41,082 nucleotides of DNA, taken from an uncultured Eubacteriales bacterium (GTDB lineage: Bacteria; Bacillota; Clostridia; Oscillospirales; Oscillospiraceae). The stretch is taken from NCBI GenBank assembly GCA_900313925.1, contig OMTF01000053.1, positions 1-41,082 on the forward strand. Direction: 5' to 3'. The position numbers and the translations under genes are program-made. Below, piece by piece: positions 1 to 7,847 of the stretch; position 1 is the first letter of the stretch; the number at the start of each line of letters is the position of its first letter. A model generated the notes under the pieces. It worked only from the letters and a program-made list of their open reading frames with translations, was not told the DNA's origin and did not search any database.

Positions 1-71
1 AATCTTGCCAGTTGATCTCTGTCAAGAAAAAACTCCGCAACAACTTGACGCGGTCGAATATGGCTGGTTTC

Positions 72-100
72 TTTTCTTGTTCACATTTGTATGATAAAAT
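72..100 (+). promoter_or_regulatory. Candidate secA promoter (extended -10)
   Basis: A TAAAAT -10 box lies at 95-100, preceded by TG at 92-93 (extended -10). Only a poor -35 (TTTTCT, 72-77) lies 17 bp upstream. The first 70 bases hold no gene. A 7-bp inverted repeat (GGCAGAG 112-118, CTCTGCC 138-144) sits between this promoter and the secA ribosome binding site. Recognition is by eye against the sigma-A consensus. Confidence 0.5.
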
Positions 101-169
101 AACTCCGATTCGGCAGAGAACTGCAGAAGACGCGAAACTCTGCCATTGCATTTAAAAAGAGGTATTCTC

Positions 170-2935
170 ATGGGACTCATGGCGAAATTGTTCGGAAGCT
201 ATTCCGATAAAGAACTGCGGCGCCTGCAGCCGCAGGTGGATAAAATACTTTCCCTGGAACAGCCCTACGGCGAGCTGAGCGATGCCGAGCTGCGGGCGAA
301 GACCGATGAATTCAAGCAGAGGCTCTCCGACGGAGAAACCCTGGACGACATTCTGCCGGAGGCCTTCGCGGCGATTCGCGAAGCCGCTTGGCGTGTTGTC
401 GGCATGAAGCCGTTTCCGGTGCAGCTGCAGGGAGGGATCGTCCTGCACCAGGGCCGTATTGCGGAGATGCGAACCGGCGAAGGCAAGACGCTTGTCGCCG
501 TGCTGCCCGCATACCTGAACGCCCTGAACGGGAAAGGCGTGCATATCGTTACAGTAAACGACTATCTGGCTAAGCGCGATTCGGAATGGATGGGAAAGGT
601 CTACCAGTTCATGGGGATCTCCGTCGGCCTGATTATCCACGAAAAAAACGCCGAAGAACGCAAGCAGGCATATGCGTGCGACGTAACGTATGGAACCAAT
701 AATGAAATGGGGTTCGACTATCTGCGGGACAATATGGCGGTTTCCCCGGAGCAGCTGGTGCAGAGAGGCCACGAGTTTGCCATCGTTGACGAGGTCGACT
801 CCATTCTGATCGATGAAGCGCGCACGCCGCTGATTATTTCCGGACCGGGGACAGAATCCACGGCGCTGTACCGTCAGGTCGACAACTTCGTGTCGGGGCT
901 TACCAAAGTCGTGTATACCTCTACGGACTCGAAGGAAGAGGAAGACGAAGACCTGGATGCGGACTATATTGTAGACGAAAAGCTTCGCACCGCCACGCTG
1001 ACGGCACGCGGAATCGCAAAGGCGGAGAAGTATTTCGGCCTGGAAAACCTCGCGGATATCGATAATGCAACGCTGAACCATCATATTAATCAGGCACTGC
1101 GCGCCCATGGCATTATGCGGCGCGACATTGACTATATTGTCAAAGACGGTGAAGTTCTGATTGTCGACGAATTCACCGGCCGCATCATGCTGGGCCGGCG
1201 CTATTCGGAGGGGCTGCATCAGGCGATCGAGGCGAAGGAGCACGTGCAGGTGCAGAAGGAAAGTCAGACGCTTGCGACGATTACCTTCCAGAATTATTTC
1301 CGGCTCTATGAAAAGCTTTCCGGCATGACCGGAACGGCGCAGACCGAAGCGTTGGAATTCGGGGATATTTATAAACTGGATGTTATTGAAATTCCGACAA
1401 ACAAGCCGATGATCCGGGAGGATCATCCGGACTGCATCTATAAAAATGACAGCGGGAAAATCCGGGCGATCATCAACCAGATCCAGGAGTGCCATGCCAA
1501 AGGGCAGCCGGTACTGGTGGGTACGGTTTCCATCGAAAAGAGCGAACGGCTTTCCTCCCTGCTGAAAAAGCAGGGCATCGCCCATAATGTCCTGAATGCG
1601 AAGCAGCATGAGCGCGAAGCGGAAATTGTGGCGCAGGCCGGTAAGCTGGGAGCGGTTACCATTGCGACCAATATGGCCGGGCGCGGCACCGACATTATGC
1701 TGGGCGGCAATCCGGACTATCTGGCAAGACTGGATCTCAAGAAAAAGGGCTACAGCGATGAAGTCATTGCCGAAGCGACCGGATACGCGGACACGGACAA
1801 CGAGGATGTGCTGGAAGCCCGGAGGCTCTACCAGGAGCGGCAGGCGCAGTATAAGGTAACGACCAGCGCGGAAGCGGAGAAAGTCCGGCAGGCCGGCGGC
1901 CTGTTTATCCTTGGGACCGAACGTCACGATGCCCGGCGCATCGATAACCAGCTGCGAGGCCGTGCCGGGCGGCAGGGAGACCCGGGGGAAAGCCGCTTCT
2001 TCCTTGCGACGACGGACGACGTCATGCGGCTGTTCAGTTCCGCGAATATTCAGGGACTGATGGAAAGAGCAAAGTTTGACGACGACACGCCCATCGAAAA
2101 CAAGATGGTGACCAGTGCCCTGGATCAGGCGCAGAAAAATGTGGAAGGCCGCAACTATCAGGCACGGCGCAGCGTCCTGGAATTCGATGACGTCATGAAC
2201 AAGCAGAGAAATATAATTTATACCGAGCGCCGCAAGGTTCTGGACGAGCAGGATATCAGCGGGGAGATTCAGAGCATGCTCGAAGAGTATGTGTCTTCCA
2301 CCGTGTTTGCCGGACTGCCGGAAGGTTTTGCAAAATCCCAGCAGGAACTGGATGAGGCTCTGAGTCCGTTTGAACGAATCTTTCTGCCGCGCGGCACCGT
2401 ACGGATAGAAAGCTTCGGGGAGGAGCCCTCCGCCGAGAAGATTTCAGAAGCCGTTACCGAGCTTGCCCGAAAAGCTTATGCGGAAAAAGAAAAGAAGCTG
2501 GGCTCCGAGATGATGCGGAAACTGGAGCGCTTTGTTCTTCTGCGGGTGGTAGACGAGTACTGGATGGAGCATATTGATGCCATGGACGACCTGCGGCAGG
2601 ACGCCCACCTGCGTGCCTATGCGAACGAAAAGCCCATAGAAGCCTATACCCGGGACGGCTACCAGATGTTTGAGGAAATGATTGCGGGCATCCGCACCGA
2701 AACGGTACGCCGGATGCTCACTGTTCAGGTCCGGAGCGAAAAATCTCTGGAGCATAAGACCGTAAACCGGAAACTGACGGCTTCCAGCGGAGGAAGCGAC
2801 GGCACCGTGAAGAAAGAGCCCGTGCGCAGGAAAAAGAAACCCGGCCCCAACGATCCCTGCCCCTGCGGCAAAATGAAGGCGGACGGGTCAAGGCGTCTGA
2901 AATACAAGGAATGCTGCGGCCGCTTCCAGCGGTGA
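170..2935 (+). CDS. secA: Preprotein translocase ATPase SecA
   Basis: This is the ATP-driven motor that pushes unfolded preproteins through the SecYEG channel, acting at the inner face of the membrane. The Walker A motif (MRTGEGKT) is near residue 100 and the Walker B/DEAD-like DEVDSILIDEARTP near residue 207. The second helicase domain carries NMAGRGTDIMLGG and LRGRAGRQGDPG. The extreme C-terminus is a zinc-binding SEC-C tail (CPCG then a CC pair). At 921 residues it is slightly longer than usual (about 840-900), because of a lysine-rich linker before the zinc tail. Start choice: a TTG at 146 is in frame, but ATG 170 has AGAGGT at a good distance; ATG 179 is also possible. The solute-binding protein gene follows after 17 nt. 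SecY, its membrane partner, is encoded about 12 kb downstream. Confidence 0.98.
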   Translation: MGLMAKLFGSYSDKELRRLQPQVDKILSLEQPYGELSDAELRAKTDEFKQRLSDGETLDDILPEAFAAIREAAWRVVGMKPFPVQLQGGIVLHQGRIAEMRTGEGKTLVAVLPAYLNALNGKGVHIVTVNDYLAKRDSEWMGKVYQFMGISVGLIIHEKNAEERKQAYACDVTYGTNNEMGFDYLRDNMAVSPEQLVQRGHEFAIVDEVDSILIDEARTPLIISGPGTESTALYRQVDNFVSGLTKVVYTSTDSKEEEDEDLDADYIVDEKLRTATLTARGIAKAEKYFGLENLADIDNATLNHHINQALRAHGIMRRDIDYIVKDGEVLIVDEFTGRIMLGRRYSEGLHQAIEAKEHVQVQKESQTLATITFQNYFRLYEKLSGMTGTAQTEALEFGDIYKLDVIEIPTNKPMIREDHPDCIYKNDSGKIRAIINQIQECHAKGQPVLVGTVSIEKSERLSSLLKKQGIAHNVLNAKQHEREAEIVAQAGKLGAVTIATNMAGRGTDIMLGGNPDYLARLDLKKKGYSDEVIAEATGYADTDNEDVLEARRLYQERQAQYKVTTSAEAEKVRQAGGLFILGTERHDARRIDNQLRGRAGRQGDPGESRFFLATTDDVMRLFSSANIQGLMERAKFDDDTPIENKMVTSALDQAQKNVEGRNYQARRSVLEFDDVMNKQRNIIYTERRKVLDEQDISGEIQSMLEEYVSSTVFAGLPEGFAKSQQELDEALSPFERIFLPRGTVRIESFGEEPSAEKISEAVTELARKAYAEKEKKLGSEMMRKLERFVLLRVVDEYWMEHIDAMDDLRQDAHLRAYANEKPIEAYTRDGYQMFEEMIAGIRTETVRRMLTVQVRSEKSLEHKTVNRKLTASSGGSDGTVKKEPVRRKKKPGPNDPCPCGKMKADGSRRLKYKECCGRFQR

Positions 2936-2952
2936 TACGGACGGGAGGAAAG

Positions 2953-4518
2953 ATGAGCCGATTATTCCGAAAAAAAATCCTGCCGCTTCTGCTGGCGGCC
3001 CTGCTGTGCTTTACCGCAGGCTGCGGAGGAAACAGCGGCGGAGATGACGGTACGGATTCTGCCTCTTCCACGGCGGTTATCGCAACGCCGGTGCCTGGAG
3101 ACGGCACGTTCGGTCTTTTCTACAACCCGAACAGTTCCATGAACCCCTATGACGTGACCGATGCCAATAATCTTCTGATCTGCGGATTCGTATATCAGAA
3201 TTTCCTTACGGTGAATAACGATTTTCAGCTGGAACCGAACTGCGTTTCAGAGTGGTCTACAACGGACGGCAGGGTCTGGTCCCTGAAACCAAATACAGAA
3301 AAGGCCTTCCCCGACGGAAAAGCATTGGATGCAAACGATCTGGATTACTCCTTTCAGTGCGCCATCGGAAGCGGAAGATATGAAAGCCGGTTTGTCAGCC
3401 ATGTAGATGCGACCTATGTTACGGAGGACGGACGGCTGGAAATCACGCTCAGTTTCGTGGACTATCTCTTCCCCTATCTGCTGGACATACCCGTTGTGGA
3501 AAACGGAACGTACAGCGCGGCGCATCCCTCCGGAACCGGACCGTTTCAATTCGCCTCCGACGGAAATTCCCTGGTGGCGAATCCGAAAAGCGAAGTCGCC
3601 GAAGACCTGCAGCTGAGCCAAATCCACTTTGAAACCTACAGCAGTACGGACGAACTGAATGAAAAGTTCGAATCCGGGACCGTGGATATGATCCTCAATG
3701 ATCCAACCGTTGCGTCTACGCTGGGCCTGAGCAACAGCAATGAGCTGCGGGAATACAACACGACAAACCTGCATTACATAGGATTCAACCTTCTGGAGGA
3801 TGTGTTCTCCGACTATCGGCTGCAGCAGGCGTTTGAAAATGCTGTGGACCGAGACTATATGGCGGATACCATTATGGAAGGCAACGCCATGGCGGCCTAT
3901 ACCCCGATTCACCCTGCAAGCCCGCTCAACAATAAAACACTGGAATCCCAGCTTGCCTACAACCTGACTACGTTCAAAAGCGAGCTGGATGCCATGGGTG
4001 CGAAGGACACCGACGGAGACGGGGTTCTGGAATATCAGTCTGTACCGCTGTCCTTTACGCTTCTTGTCTGCAAGGATTCATCAGAAAAGCTGCGCTTTGC
4101 GGATAAATTTGCCTCGGACATGAAAAACTACGGGGTGGAAATCAAGGTCAACGCGCTGGAGTGGAGCGCGTATCGCGAGGCGCTTTTCGCGGGGCATTTT
4201 GATATGTACTATGCCGAGATTCGGATTCCGGCTGATTTTGATCTGTCCTGCATTCTGGCCGGCGACGGAGCGGGTGCTTTCAATCAGAAATATGACGCGC
4301 AGAATTCGGCAAATCTCAGCGCATTTCTGGCGGCGCCGGACGACACCCGCCAGGCGGCGTGCAACACGATGTGCCAGCATATCATCGATACCGGGTGCAT
4401 CATTCCCGTCTGCTTTGAAAAGCATCAGATCATTTTCCGCTACGGAACCGTAAAGAACATGTCCCTGCAGGTCAATGGGCCTTCCGTAAATATCAGCCAG
4501 TGGGAACTGCACCTGTAG
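2953..4518 (+). CDS. Oligopeptide-type ABC transporter solute-binding lipoprotein
   Basis: This is an extracellular substrate-binding lipoprotein of the SBP_bac_5 (OppA/DppA-like) family, about 521 residues. A basic start, a hydrophobic stretch and the lipobox FTAGC (Cys24) form a lipoprotein signal, followed by a Gly/Ser/Asp-rich linker that would tether it outside the membrane. The mature part has family features: a QNFLTVNNDFQLEPN segment near the N-terminus, PDGKALDANDL, and a late EWSAYREALFAGHFDMYYAEIR segment typical of peptide-binding proteins. Start chosen at ATG 2953 because GGGAGGAAAG lies just upstream; a longer frame from 2911 would overlap secA and spoil the signal peptide. No permease or ATPase gene is adjacent, so the ligand and transporter partner are unknown. 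Confidence 0.88.
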   Translation: MSRLFRKKILPLLLAALLCFTAGCGGNSGGDDGTDSASSTAVIATPVPGDGTFGLFYNPNSSMNPYDVTDANNLLICGFVYQNFLTVNNDFQLEPNCVSEWSTTDGRVWSLKPNTEKAFPDGKALDANDLDYSFQCAIGSGRYESRFVSHVDATYVTEDGRLEITLSFVDYLFPYLLDIPVVENGTYSAAHPSGTGPFQFASDGNSLVANPKSEVAEDLQLSQIHFETYSSTDELNEKFESGTVDMILNDPTVASTLGLSNSNELREYNTTNLHYIGFNLLEDVFSDYRLQQAFENAVDRDYMADTIMEGNAMAAYTPIHPASPLNNKTLESQLAYNLTTFKSELDAMGAKDTDGDGVLEYQSVPLSFTLLVCKDSSEKLRFADKFASDMKNYGVEIKVNALEWSAYREALFAGHFDMYYAEIRIPADFDLSCILAGDGAGAFNQKYDAQNSANLSAFLAAPDDTRQAACNTMCQHIIDTGCIIPVCFEKHQIIFRYGTVKNMSLQVNGPSVNISQWELHL

Positions 4519-4586
4519 AATGAAGAGGAAAAAACGGCGGCGGAGCCGCAGCAGAGGATGTAGAGTAAACGGAGGAGGAAGAAATC

Positions 4587-4967
4587 ATGACGGACAGAGA
4601 ATTAATGGACCGGGCGAAGGAAGCGTGGAAATTTGCCTATATCCCCTATTCCCACTTCGGCGTCGGCGCGGCGCTGGAGTGCGATGACGGCACGGTGTAC
4701 ACAGGGTGCAATGTGGAAAACGCCGCGCTGGGCTGCACGATCTGCGCGGAACGGACGGCCTGCGTCAAAGCAGTCAGCGAGGGCCACCGGCGGTTTGTGC
4801 GCATCGCCATTTACGGCGAGGGGGAGACCTACTGCATGCCGTGCGGCCAGTGCCGGCAGTTTCTTGCTGAATTTTCGCCGGAAATGGAAGTTCTCTGCGC
4901 CAAGGCGGGGGGACGGTATGTAAGCTACAAGCTTCGGGAACTTCTTCCGCATACGTTCCGCCTGTAA
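4587..4967 (+). CDS. cdd: Cytidine deaminase
   Basis: It hydrolyses cytidine and deoxycytidine to uridine and deoxyuridine in pyrimidine salvage (cytosol, homotetramer in the short class). At 126 residues it is the usual length of the tetrameric zinc enzymes. The substrate loop GCNVENAA (40-47) and both metal motifs are intact: C53-A54-E55, with Glu55 as the proton shuttle, and P85-C86-x2-C89. The three cysteines are the zinc ligands of this class. GGAGGAGGAAG precedes the ATG. It lies 68 nt after the solute-binding protein with no terminator between, so co-transcription is likely; purine/pyrimidine salvage has no other gene here apart from the uridine-kinase-like gene at 30313. Confidence 0.97.
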   Translation: MTDRELMDRAKEAWKFAYIPYSHFGVGAALECDDGTVYTGCNVENAALGCTICAERTACVKAVSEGHRRFVRIAIYGEGETYCMPCGQCRQFLAEFSPEMEVLCAKAGGRYVSYKLRELLPHTFRL

Positions 4968-4975
4968 CTGCTGCC

Positions 4976-5251
4976 ATGGAACTGGAGCAGATTCAAATAT
5001 TTGCAGCGGTTGCAAAGCATTTCAGCTTTTCGGCGGCGGCGGCAGAACTGTTTATCAGTCACTCCACGACATCCCGAACCGTGAGCGCCCTGGAACAGGA
5101 ACTGGGCGTGCGGCTGCTGGAGCGCAGCGGCAACCGGATTTTCGGTCTTACGGAAGCGGGACGCGTTCTGCTGCACGACGGAAGCCTTCTCCTTGCCGAA
5201 TGCGATGCGCTGAAGAGGAAGATCCGCGACATCGGAGGGACGCGGGAATAA
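4976..5251 (+). CDS. Stand-alone LysR-type DNA-binding domain (short)
   Basis: A 91-residue protein matching only the N-terminal winged helix-turn-helix of LysR regulators (roughly residues 1-60: FAAVAKHFSFSAAAAELF, TSRTVSALEQELGVRLLER, LTEAGRVLL) plus the beginning of the linker helix (about 62-88). The roughly 200-residue effector-binding domain is absent. The stop at 5251 is followed within 100 bp by the ribosomal operon promoter, so there is no room for a lost 3' part and none is seen in other frames. It starts 8 nt after cdd without a clear Shine-Dalgarno sequence, so it may depend on translational coupling. It could be a degraded regulator or a functional mini-regulator that binds DNA or titrates dimers of other LysR proteins. 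Confidence 0.7.
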   Translation: MELEQIQIFAAVAKHFSFSAAAAELFISHSTTSRTVSALEQELGVRLLERSGNRIFGLTEAGRVLLHDGSLLLAECDALKRKIRDIGGTRE

Positions 5252-5320
5252 ACCCGTGGAGCGCTTCCCGCGGAATCAGCAAACCATACAAAAACGACCA
5301 TTAAATTTCTACGTTTGATA

Positions 5321-5354
5321 CAAAACTCCCCCTTGACATCAAAGGGGAGTTTTG
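5321..5354 (+). terminator. 11-bp perfect inverted repeat overlapping the S10 promoter
   Basis: CAAAACTCCCC (5321-5331) and GGGGAGTTTTG (5344-5354) are exact reverse complements around a 12-nt loop. The A-rich left side and T-rich right side make it look like a terminator for the secA-to-LysR transcript. The loop contains the -35 box of the next promoter, and the right arm lies in its spacer, so it could equally be an operator. Termination strength is doubtful because the T run is only four bases before GG. Confidence 0.5.
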
Positions 5355-5361
5355 GTATTCT
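5333..5361 (+). promoter_or_regulatory. Promoter of the S10-spc-alpha operon
   Basis: TTGACA (5333-5338) is a perfect -35 box, followed by exactly 17 bp and TATTCT (5356-5361). Transcription would start near 5368, about 280 nt before rpsJ. It is the only strong sigma-A-type site upstream of the ribosomal cluster in this window. Confidence 0.85.
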
Positions 5362-5367
5362 TTTAGA

Positions 5368-5519
5368 GCGCCTGCAAAAGGGCGTATCATGCGATGAAGC
5401 GGGAGATTGCTCGAAAGAGGTAACTTCCGTGGAGTATGTCCGGTATTGCTCCGCTGAGCAATACGCAATCGGGCGGCTGAGGTTTTCTGCGCATGGCGTA
5501 TATCGTCTGGGCGGATGGG
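5368..5519 (+). ncRNA. Structured 5' leader of the S10 operon (candidate cis-regulatory RNA)
   Basis: From the predicted transcript start the leader holds several mutually consistent stems. GATTGC 5405-5410 pairs with GCAATC 5465-5470. A small CTC-GAAA-GAG hairpin lies at 5410-5419. GTATTGCTC 5443-5451 pairs with GAGCAATAC 5456-5464 (9 bp, loop CGCT). The 7-mer ATTGCTC occurs twice (5406-5412 and 5445-5451), and both copies can pair with the single GAGCAAT at 5456-5462, which would allow two alternative folds. It is followed by an intrinsic terminator. No convincing coding sequence lies here. The regulator, for example a ribosomal protein such as L4 (as in E. coli), is inferred only. Confidence 0.65.
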
Positions 5520-5546
5520 AACCGGCTCCTGGGCCGGTTTGTTTTT
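5520..5546 (+). terminator. Intrinsic terminator inside the S10 leader (attenuator)
   Basis: AACCGGC (5520-5526) pairs perfectly with GCCGGTT (5533-5539) around TCCTGG, and is followed by TGTTTTT. It is about 150 nt after the predicted transcript start and about 100 nt before rpsJ. Since it lies inside the leader, it is best read as an attenuator. GGAG 5431-5434 with CCGG 5440-5443 could pair with CCGGCTCC 5522-5529 and act as an antiterminator. Confidence 0.7.
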
Positions 5547-5648
5547 CGGACAGGGTCTGATACGCACGGTAGAGTGTACAGAAAATTTCATCCGTACGGA
5601 ACCGCAGTCCCAATGCTGCAAATTACGTACGAACAGGAGGAAAACCAC

Positions 5649-5978
5649 ATGGCAACCGTGAATTCAAAAAACGGGAAGAAAATTATCCGCATCCGTCTTA
5701 AATCCTATGACCATCAGCTGCTGGACAAGGCAGCCCAGAGCATAGTAGAGACGGCCAAGCGCACGGACGCTCAGGTATCTGGACCGATTCCCCTTCCCAC
5801 GGAGAAGGAAGTCGTCACCATCTTGCGGGCTGTACATAAATATAAGGACAGCCGGGAACAGTTTGAGCGCCGGACGCATAAGCGCCTCATCGATATTCTG
5901 AACCCAACACAGAAGACCCTTGACGCGCTCAATACGCTGGATCTGCCTGCGGGTGTTGAAATCGAAATCGTTCTCTGA
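5649..5978 (+). CDS. rpsJ: 30S ribosomal protein S10
   Basis: Small-subunit head protein S10 (uS10), also the NusG/NusB partner in antitermination complexes. It is 109 residues; the family is usually 102-105. The typical [34 protein letters not shown] and [11 protein letters not shown] segments are present in order. ATG 5649 is chosen for the AGGAGG 11 nt upstream; an in-frame extension to 5493 would run through the leader terminator and is rejected. It is the first gene of the 31-gene ribosomal cluster. Confidence 0.99.
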   Translation: MATVNSKNGKKIIRIRLKSYDHQLLDKAAQSIVETAKRTDAQVSGPIPLPTEKEVVTILRAVHKYKDSREQFERRTHKRLIDILNPTQKTLDALNTLDLPAGVEIEIVL

Positions 5979-6136
5979 GAACGCGGCACCGCACTCCGGG
6001 GGAGTGCAGCAGGAAGCTGCCGGAGCGGCAGCGCGACAGCTAGGAAATAACCCAAGTCCCGCACATCGAATGCGGGCGGGTTAAGTTGCCAGCCTCTGGG
6101 CGGGACCTATGCGAGGCAACCAATAACCGAAGGAGG
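5979..6136 (+). ncRNA. Structured rpsJ-rplC intercistronic RNA
   Basis: This 165-nt gap is far longer than most gaps in the cluster and folds into successive hairpins. GCACTCC 5991-5997 pairs with GGAGTGC 6001-6007. GCTGCC 6016-6021 pairs with GGCAGC 6027-6032. CCCGCA 6058-6063 pairs with TGCGGG 6071-6076, extended by AACCC 6049-6053 with GGGTT 6078-6082. GTTG 6085-6088 plus CCTC 6093-6096 pairs with GAGG 6113-6116 plus CAAC 6117-6120. None has a T tract, so they are not terminators. The rplC ribosome binding site (AAGGAGG, 6130-6136) follows directly. Possible roles are a ribosomal-protein binding site, a processing site or mRNA stabilisation. Confidence 0.6.
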
Positions 6137-6143
6137 AACATAT

Positions 6144-6896
6144 ATGAAGAATGCCATTATTGGCAAAAAGGTCGGCATGACGCAGATCTTTGACGAAAAC
6201 GGCAAGGTAGTGCCGGTCACCGTCATAGAAGCCGGTCCTTGCGTTGTCGTACAGAAGATGACCGAGGAGAAGGAAGGCTACAAGGCGGTCCAGCTGGGCT
6301 TCGAGGAAGTTCCCGAAAGAAAGCTCAGCAAACCCGAGCAGGGCCATTTGAAAAAAGCGGGCGTCGGCATGATGAAGAATCTGAAGGAGTTTCATCTGGA
6401 TGATGCGGACAAGATGAATGTCGGCGACGTCATCAAAGCGGACGTCTTCAAGGCAGGAGACAAGGTCGATATTACCGGAACGAGCAAAGGCCACGGCTAT
6501 CAGGGCGTTGTAAAGCGCTGGAATGCGCAGCGTACCCCGACATCCCACGGCGGCGGTCCTGTGCACCGGCACCTCGGCTCCATGGGCTCCAGCGCGGATC
6601 CCAGCCGGGTTTTCCCGGGCCACATCGGCGCAGGCCAGATGGGCGTAGATCAGGTTACGGTACAGAATCTGGACGTCGTTCAGGTTGACCCGGAACTGAA
6701 CCTGCTGGTTGTCCGGGGCGCGGTTCCCGGACCCAAGGGCGGCATTGTCTACGTACGCAGCACAGTCAAGATGCAGAAGGTCAAACAGGCCGGCGGAGCC
6801 GTCAGCGTCAACCCGCAGAAGGAATCCGGTCGAACCAACCCGCAGAAAGCTTCTGCCCGTACCAACCCGCAGAAGGCCTCTGCGCGTAACAGATAA
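6144..6896 (+). CDS. rplC: 50S ribosomal protein L3 with repeat tail
   Basis: L3 (uL3) binds 23S rRNA near the peptidyl-transferase centre and starts large-subunit assembly. Family segments are clear: [27 protein letters not shown] at the start, [11 protein letters not shown] and the [25 protein letters not shown] loop near residues 132-156. Length is 250 residues, against about 205-215 usually. The excess is a C-terminal tail with three consecutive nine-residue copies of NPQKxSxR(T/N) at residues 223-249, encoded by a 27-bp tandem repeat. Confidence 0.98.
   Translation: MKNAIIGKKVGMTQIFDENGKVVPVTVIEAGPCVVVQKMTEEKEGYKAVQLGFEEVPERKLSKPEQGHLKKAGVGMMKNLKEFHLDDADKMNVGDVIKADVFKAGDKVDITGTSKGHGYQGVVKRWNAQRTPTSHGGGPVHRHLGSMGSSADPSRVFPGHIGAGQMGVDQVTVQNLDVVQVDPELNLLVVRGAVPGPKGGIVYVRSTVKMQKVKQAGGAVSVNPQKESGRTNPQKASARTNPQKASARNR
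6810..6890 (+). repeat. 27-bp tandem repeat (3 copies) in the 3' end of rplC
   Basis: Three adjacent 27-bp units encode [18 protein letters not shown] and NPQKASARN. Copies 2 and 3 are almost the same at protein level but differ at several synonymous positions, so the array is not a fresh duplication. The frame is kept throughout. Confidence 0.9.
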
Positions 6897-6911
6897 GGGG
6901 GTTCGTCGAAT

Positions 6912-7535
6912 ATGCCAAAAGCGAATGTATATAATATGGAAGGCGGAAAGGTCGGAGAAATCGAACTATCCGAGACCGTCTTCGGCATCGAGCCGAATAA
7001 AAATGCACTTCATGATTCCGTTAAGAATCATCTGGCGAATCGCCGCCAGGGCACGCAGAGCGCGCTGACCAAAGGCGAGGTAAGCTACACCACCCGCAAG
7101 CCCTGGAGACAGAAGGGCACAGGCCGCGCCCGTGCCGGCTATGCCGGGTCGCCCGTGTGGACTCACGGCGGCGTCGCCTTCGCTCCCAAGCCGAGAGACT
7201 ACAGCTACACGCTCAATAAAAAGGTTCGGCGCCTGGCAATGAAGTCCGCTCTTTCCGCAAAAGCGCAGGAAGAGGAAATTCTGGTTATCGACGGGCTGAA
7301 GATGGAGGAAATCCGTACCAAGACCATGCAGAACCTTCTGGATGCGCTGGAAGTCAAGGGCAAGGCGCTTCTTATTACGGAAGCCGTGGAAAACAATGTG
7401 GTGAAGTCGGCACGGAACATTCCGGGCGTGTCCACCACAACGGCAACCATCCTGAGCCCCTACCAGATTCTTACTTCCGGAAAGCTCATCGTGGATAAGA
7501 ATGCCCTGAAGAAGATTGAGGAGGTGTTTGCATAA
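6912..7535 (+). CDS. rplD: 50S ribosomal protein L4
   Basis: L4 (uL4, 207 residues, standard length) lines the peptide exit tunnel. The conserved tunnel-loop region [35 protein letters not shown] is at about residues 63-97. In E. coli L4 is the feedback repressor of the S10 operon through attenuation in the S10 leader; the leader terminator found upstream makes a similar role worth considering here. Its stop codon overlaps the rplW start by one base (TAATG), which couples the two genes. Confidence 0.99.
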   Translation: MPKANVYNMEGGKVGEIELSETVFGIEPNKNALHDSVKNHLANRRQGTQSALTKGEVSYTTRKPWRQKGTGRARAGYAGSPVWTHGGVAFAPKPRDYSYTLNKKVRRLAMKSALSAKAQEEEILVIDGLKMEEIRTKTMQNLLDALEVKGKALLITEAVENNVVKSARNIPGVSTTTATILSPYQILTSGKLIVDKNALKKIEEVFA

Positions 7536-7834
7536 TGGCAAGAACAGCCTATGACATCGTGATCCGCCCAATCATCACGGAGCAGTCCATGGAAGACCTG
7601 GACATCAAGAAATACGCGTTTGAAGTGGCAAAGGATGCCAATAAGATAGAAATCAAGAAAGCAATCGAGGAAATCTTCGACGTTACCGTCATCAAGGTAA
7701 CTACAACGACAGTGCACGGCAAACGGAAACGGCAGGGCGCGTATCCGGAAGGCCGGACGGCTTCTTGGAAAAAGGCGGTTGTCAAACTCAGCGCAGATTC
7801 CAAGAGCATCGAGATCTTCGAAGGCATGGCTTAA
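7535..7834 (+). CDS. rplW: 50S ribosomal protein L23
   Basis: L23 (uL23, 99 residues) sits at the exit of the peptide tunnel and docks trigger factor and SRP. Typical [34 protein letters not shown] and a basic GKRKRQG loop (about 64-71) are present. It starts on the last base of the rplD stop codon and ends 13 nt before rplB. Confidence 0.99.
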   Translation: MARTAYDIVIRPIITEQSMEDLDIKKYAFEVAKDANKIEIKKAIEEIFDVTVIKVTTTTVHGKRKRQGAYPEGRTASWKKAVVKLSADSKSIEIFEGMA

Positions 7835-7847
7835 GGGAGGATGAAAG

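Noticed and set aside
152-1927. A 591-codon open frame on the minus strand opposite secA
   Set aside because: Mirror frame of a GC-rich coding sequence; no family resemblance, no ribosome binding site, and secA is certain on the other strand.
5315-5560. An 81-codon open frame through the S10 promoter and leader
   Set aside because: It begins upstream of the -35 box and includes the leader hairpins and terminator; no ribosome binding site.
5493-5648. N-terminal extension of S10
   Set aside because: Would add 52 residues read from the terminator region; ATG 5649 has the AGGAGG and matches the family start.
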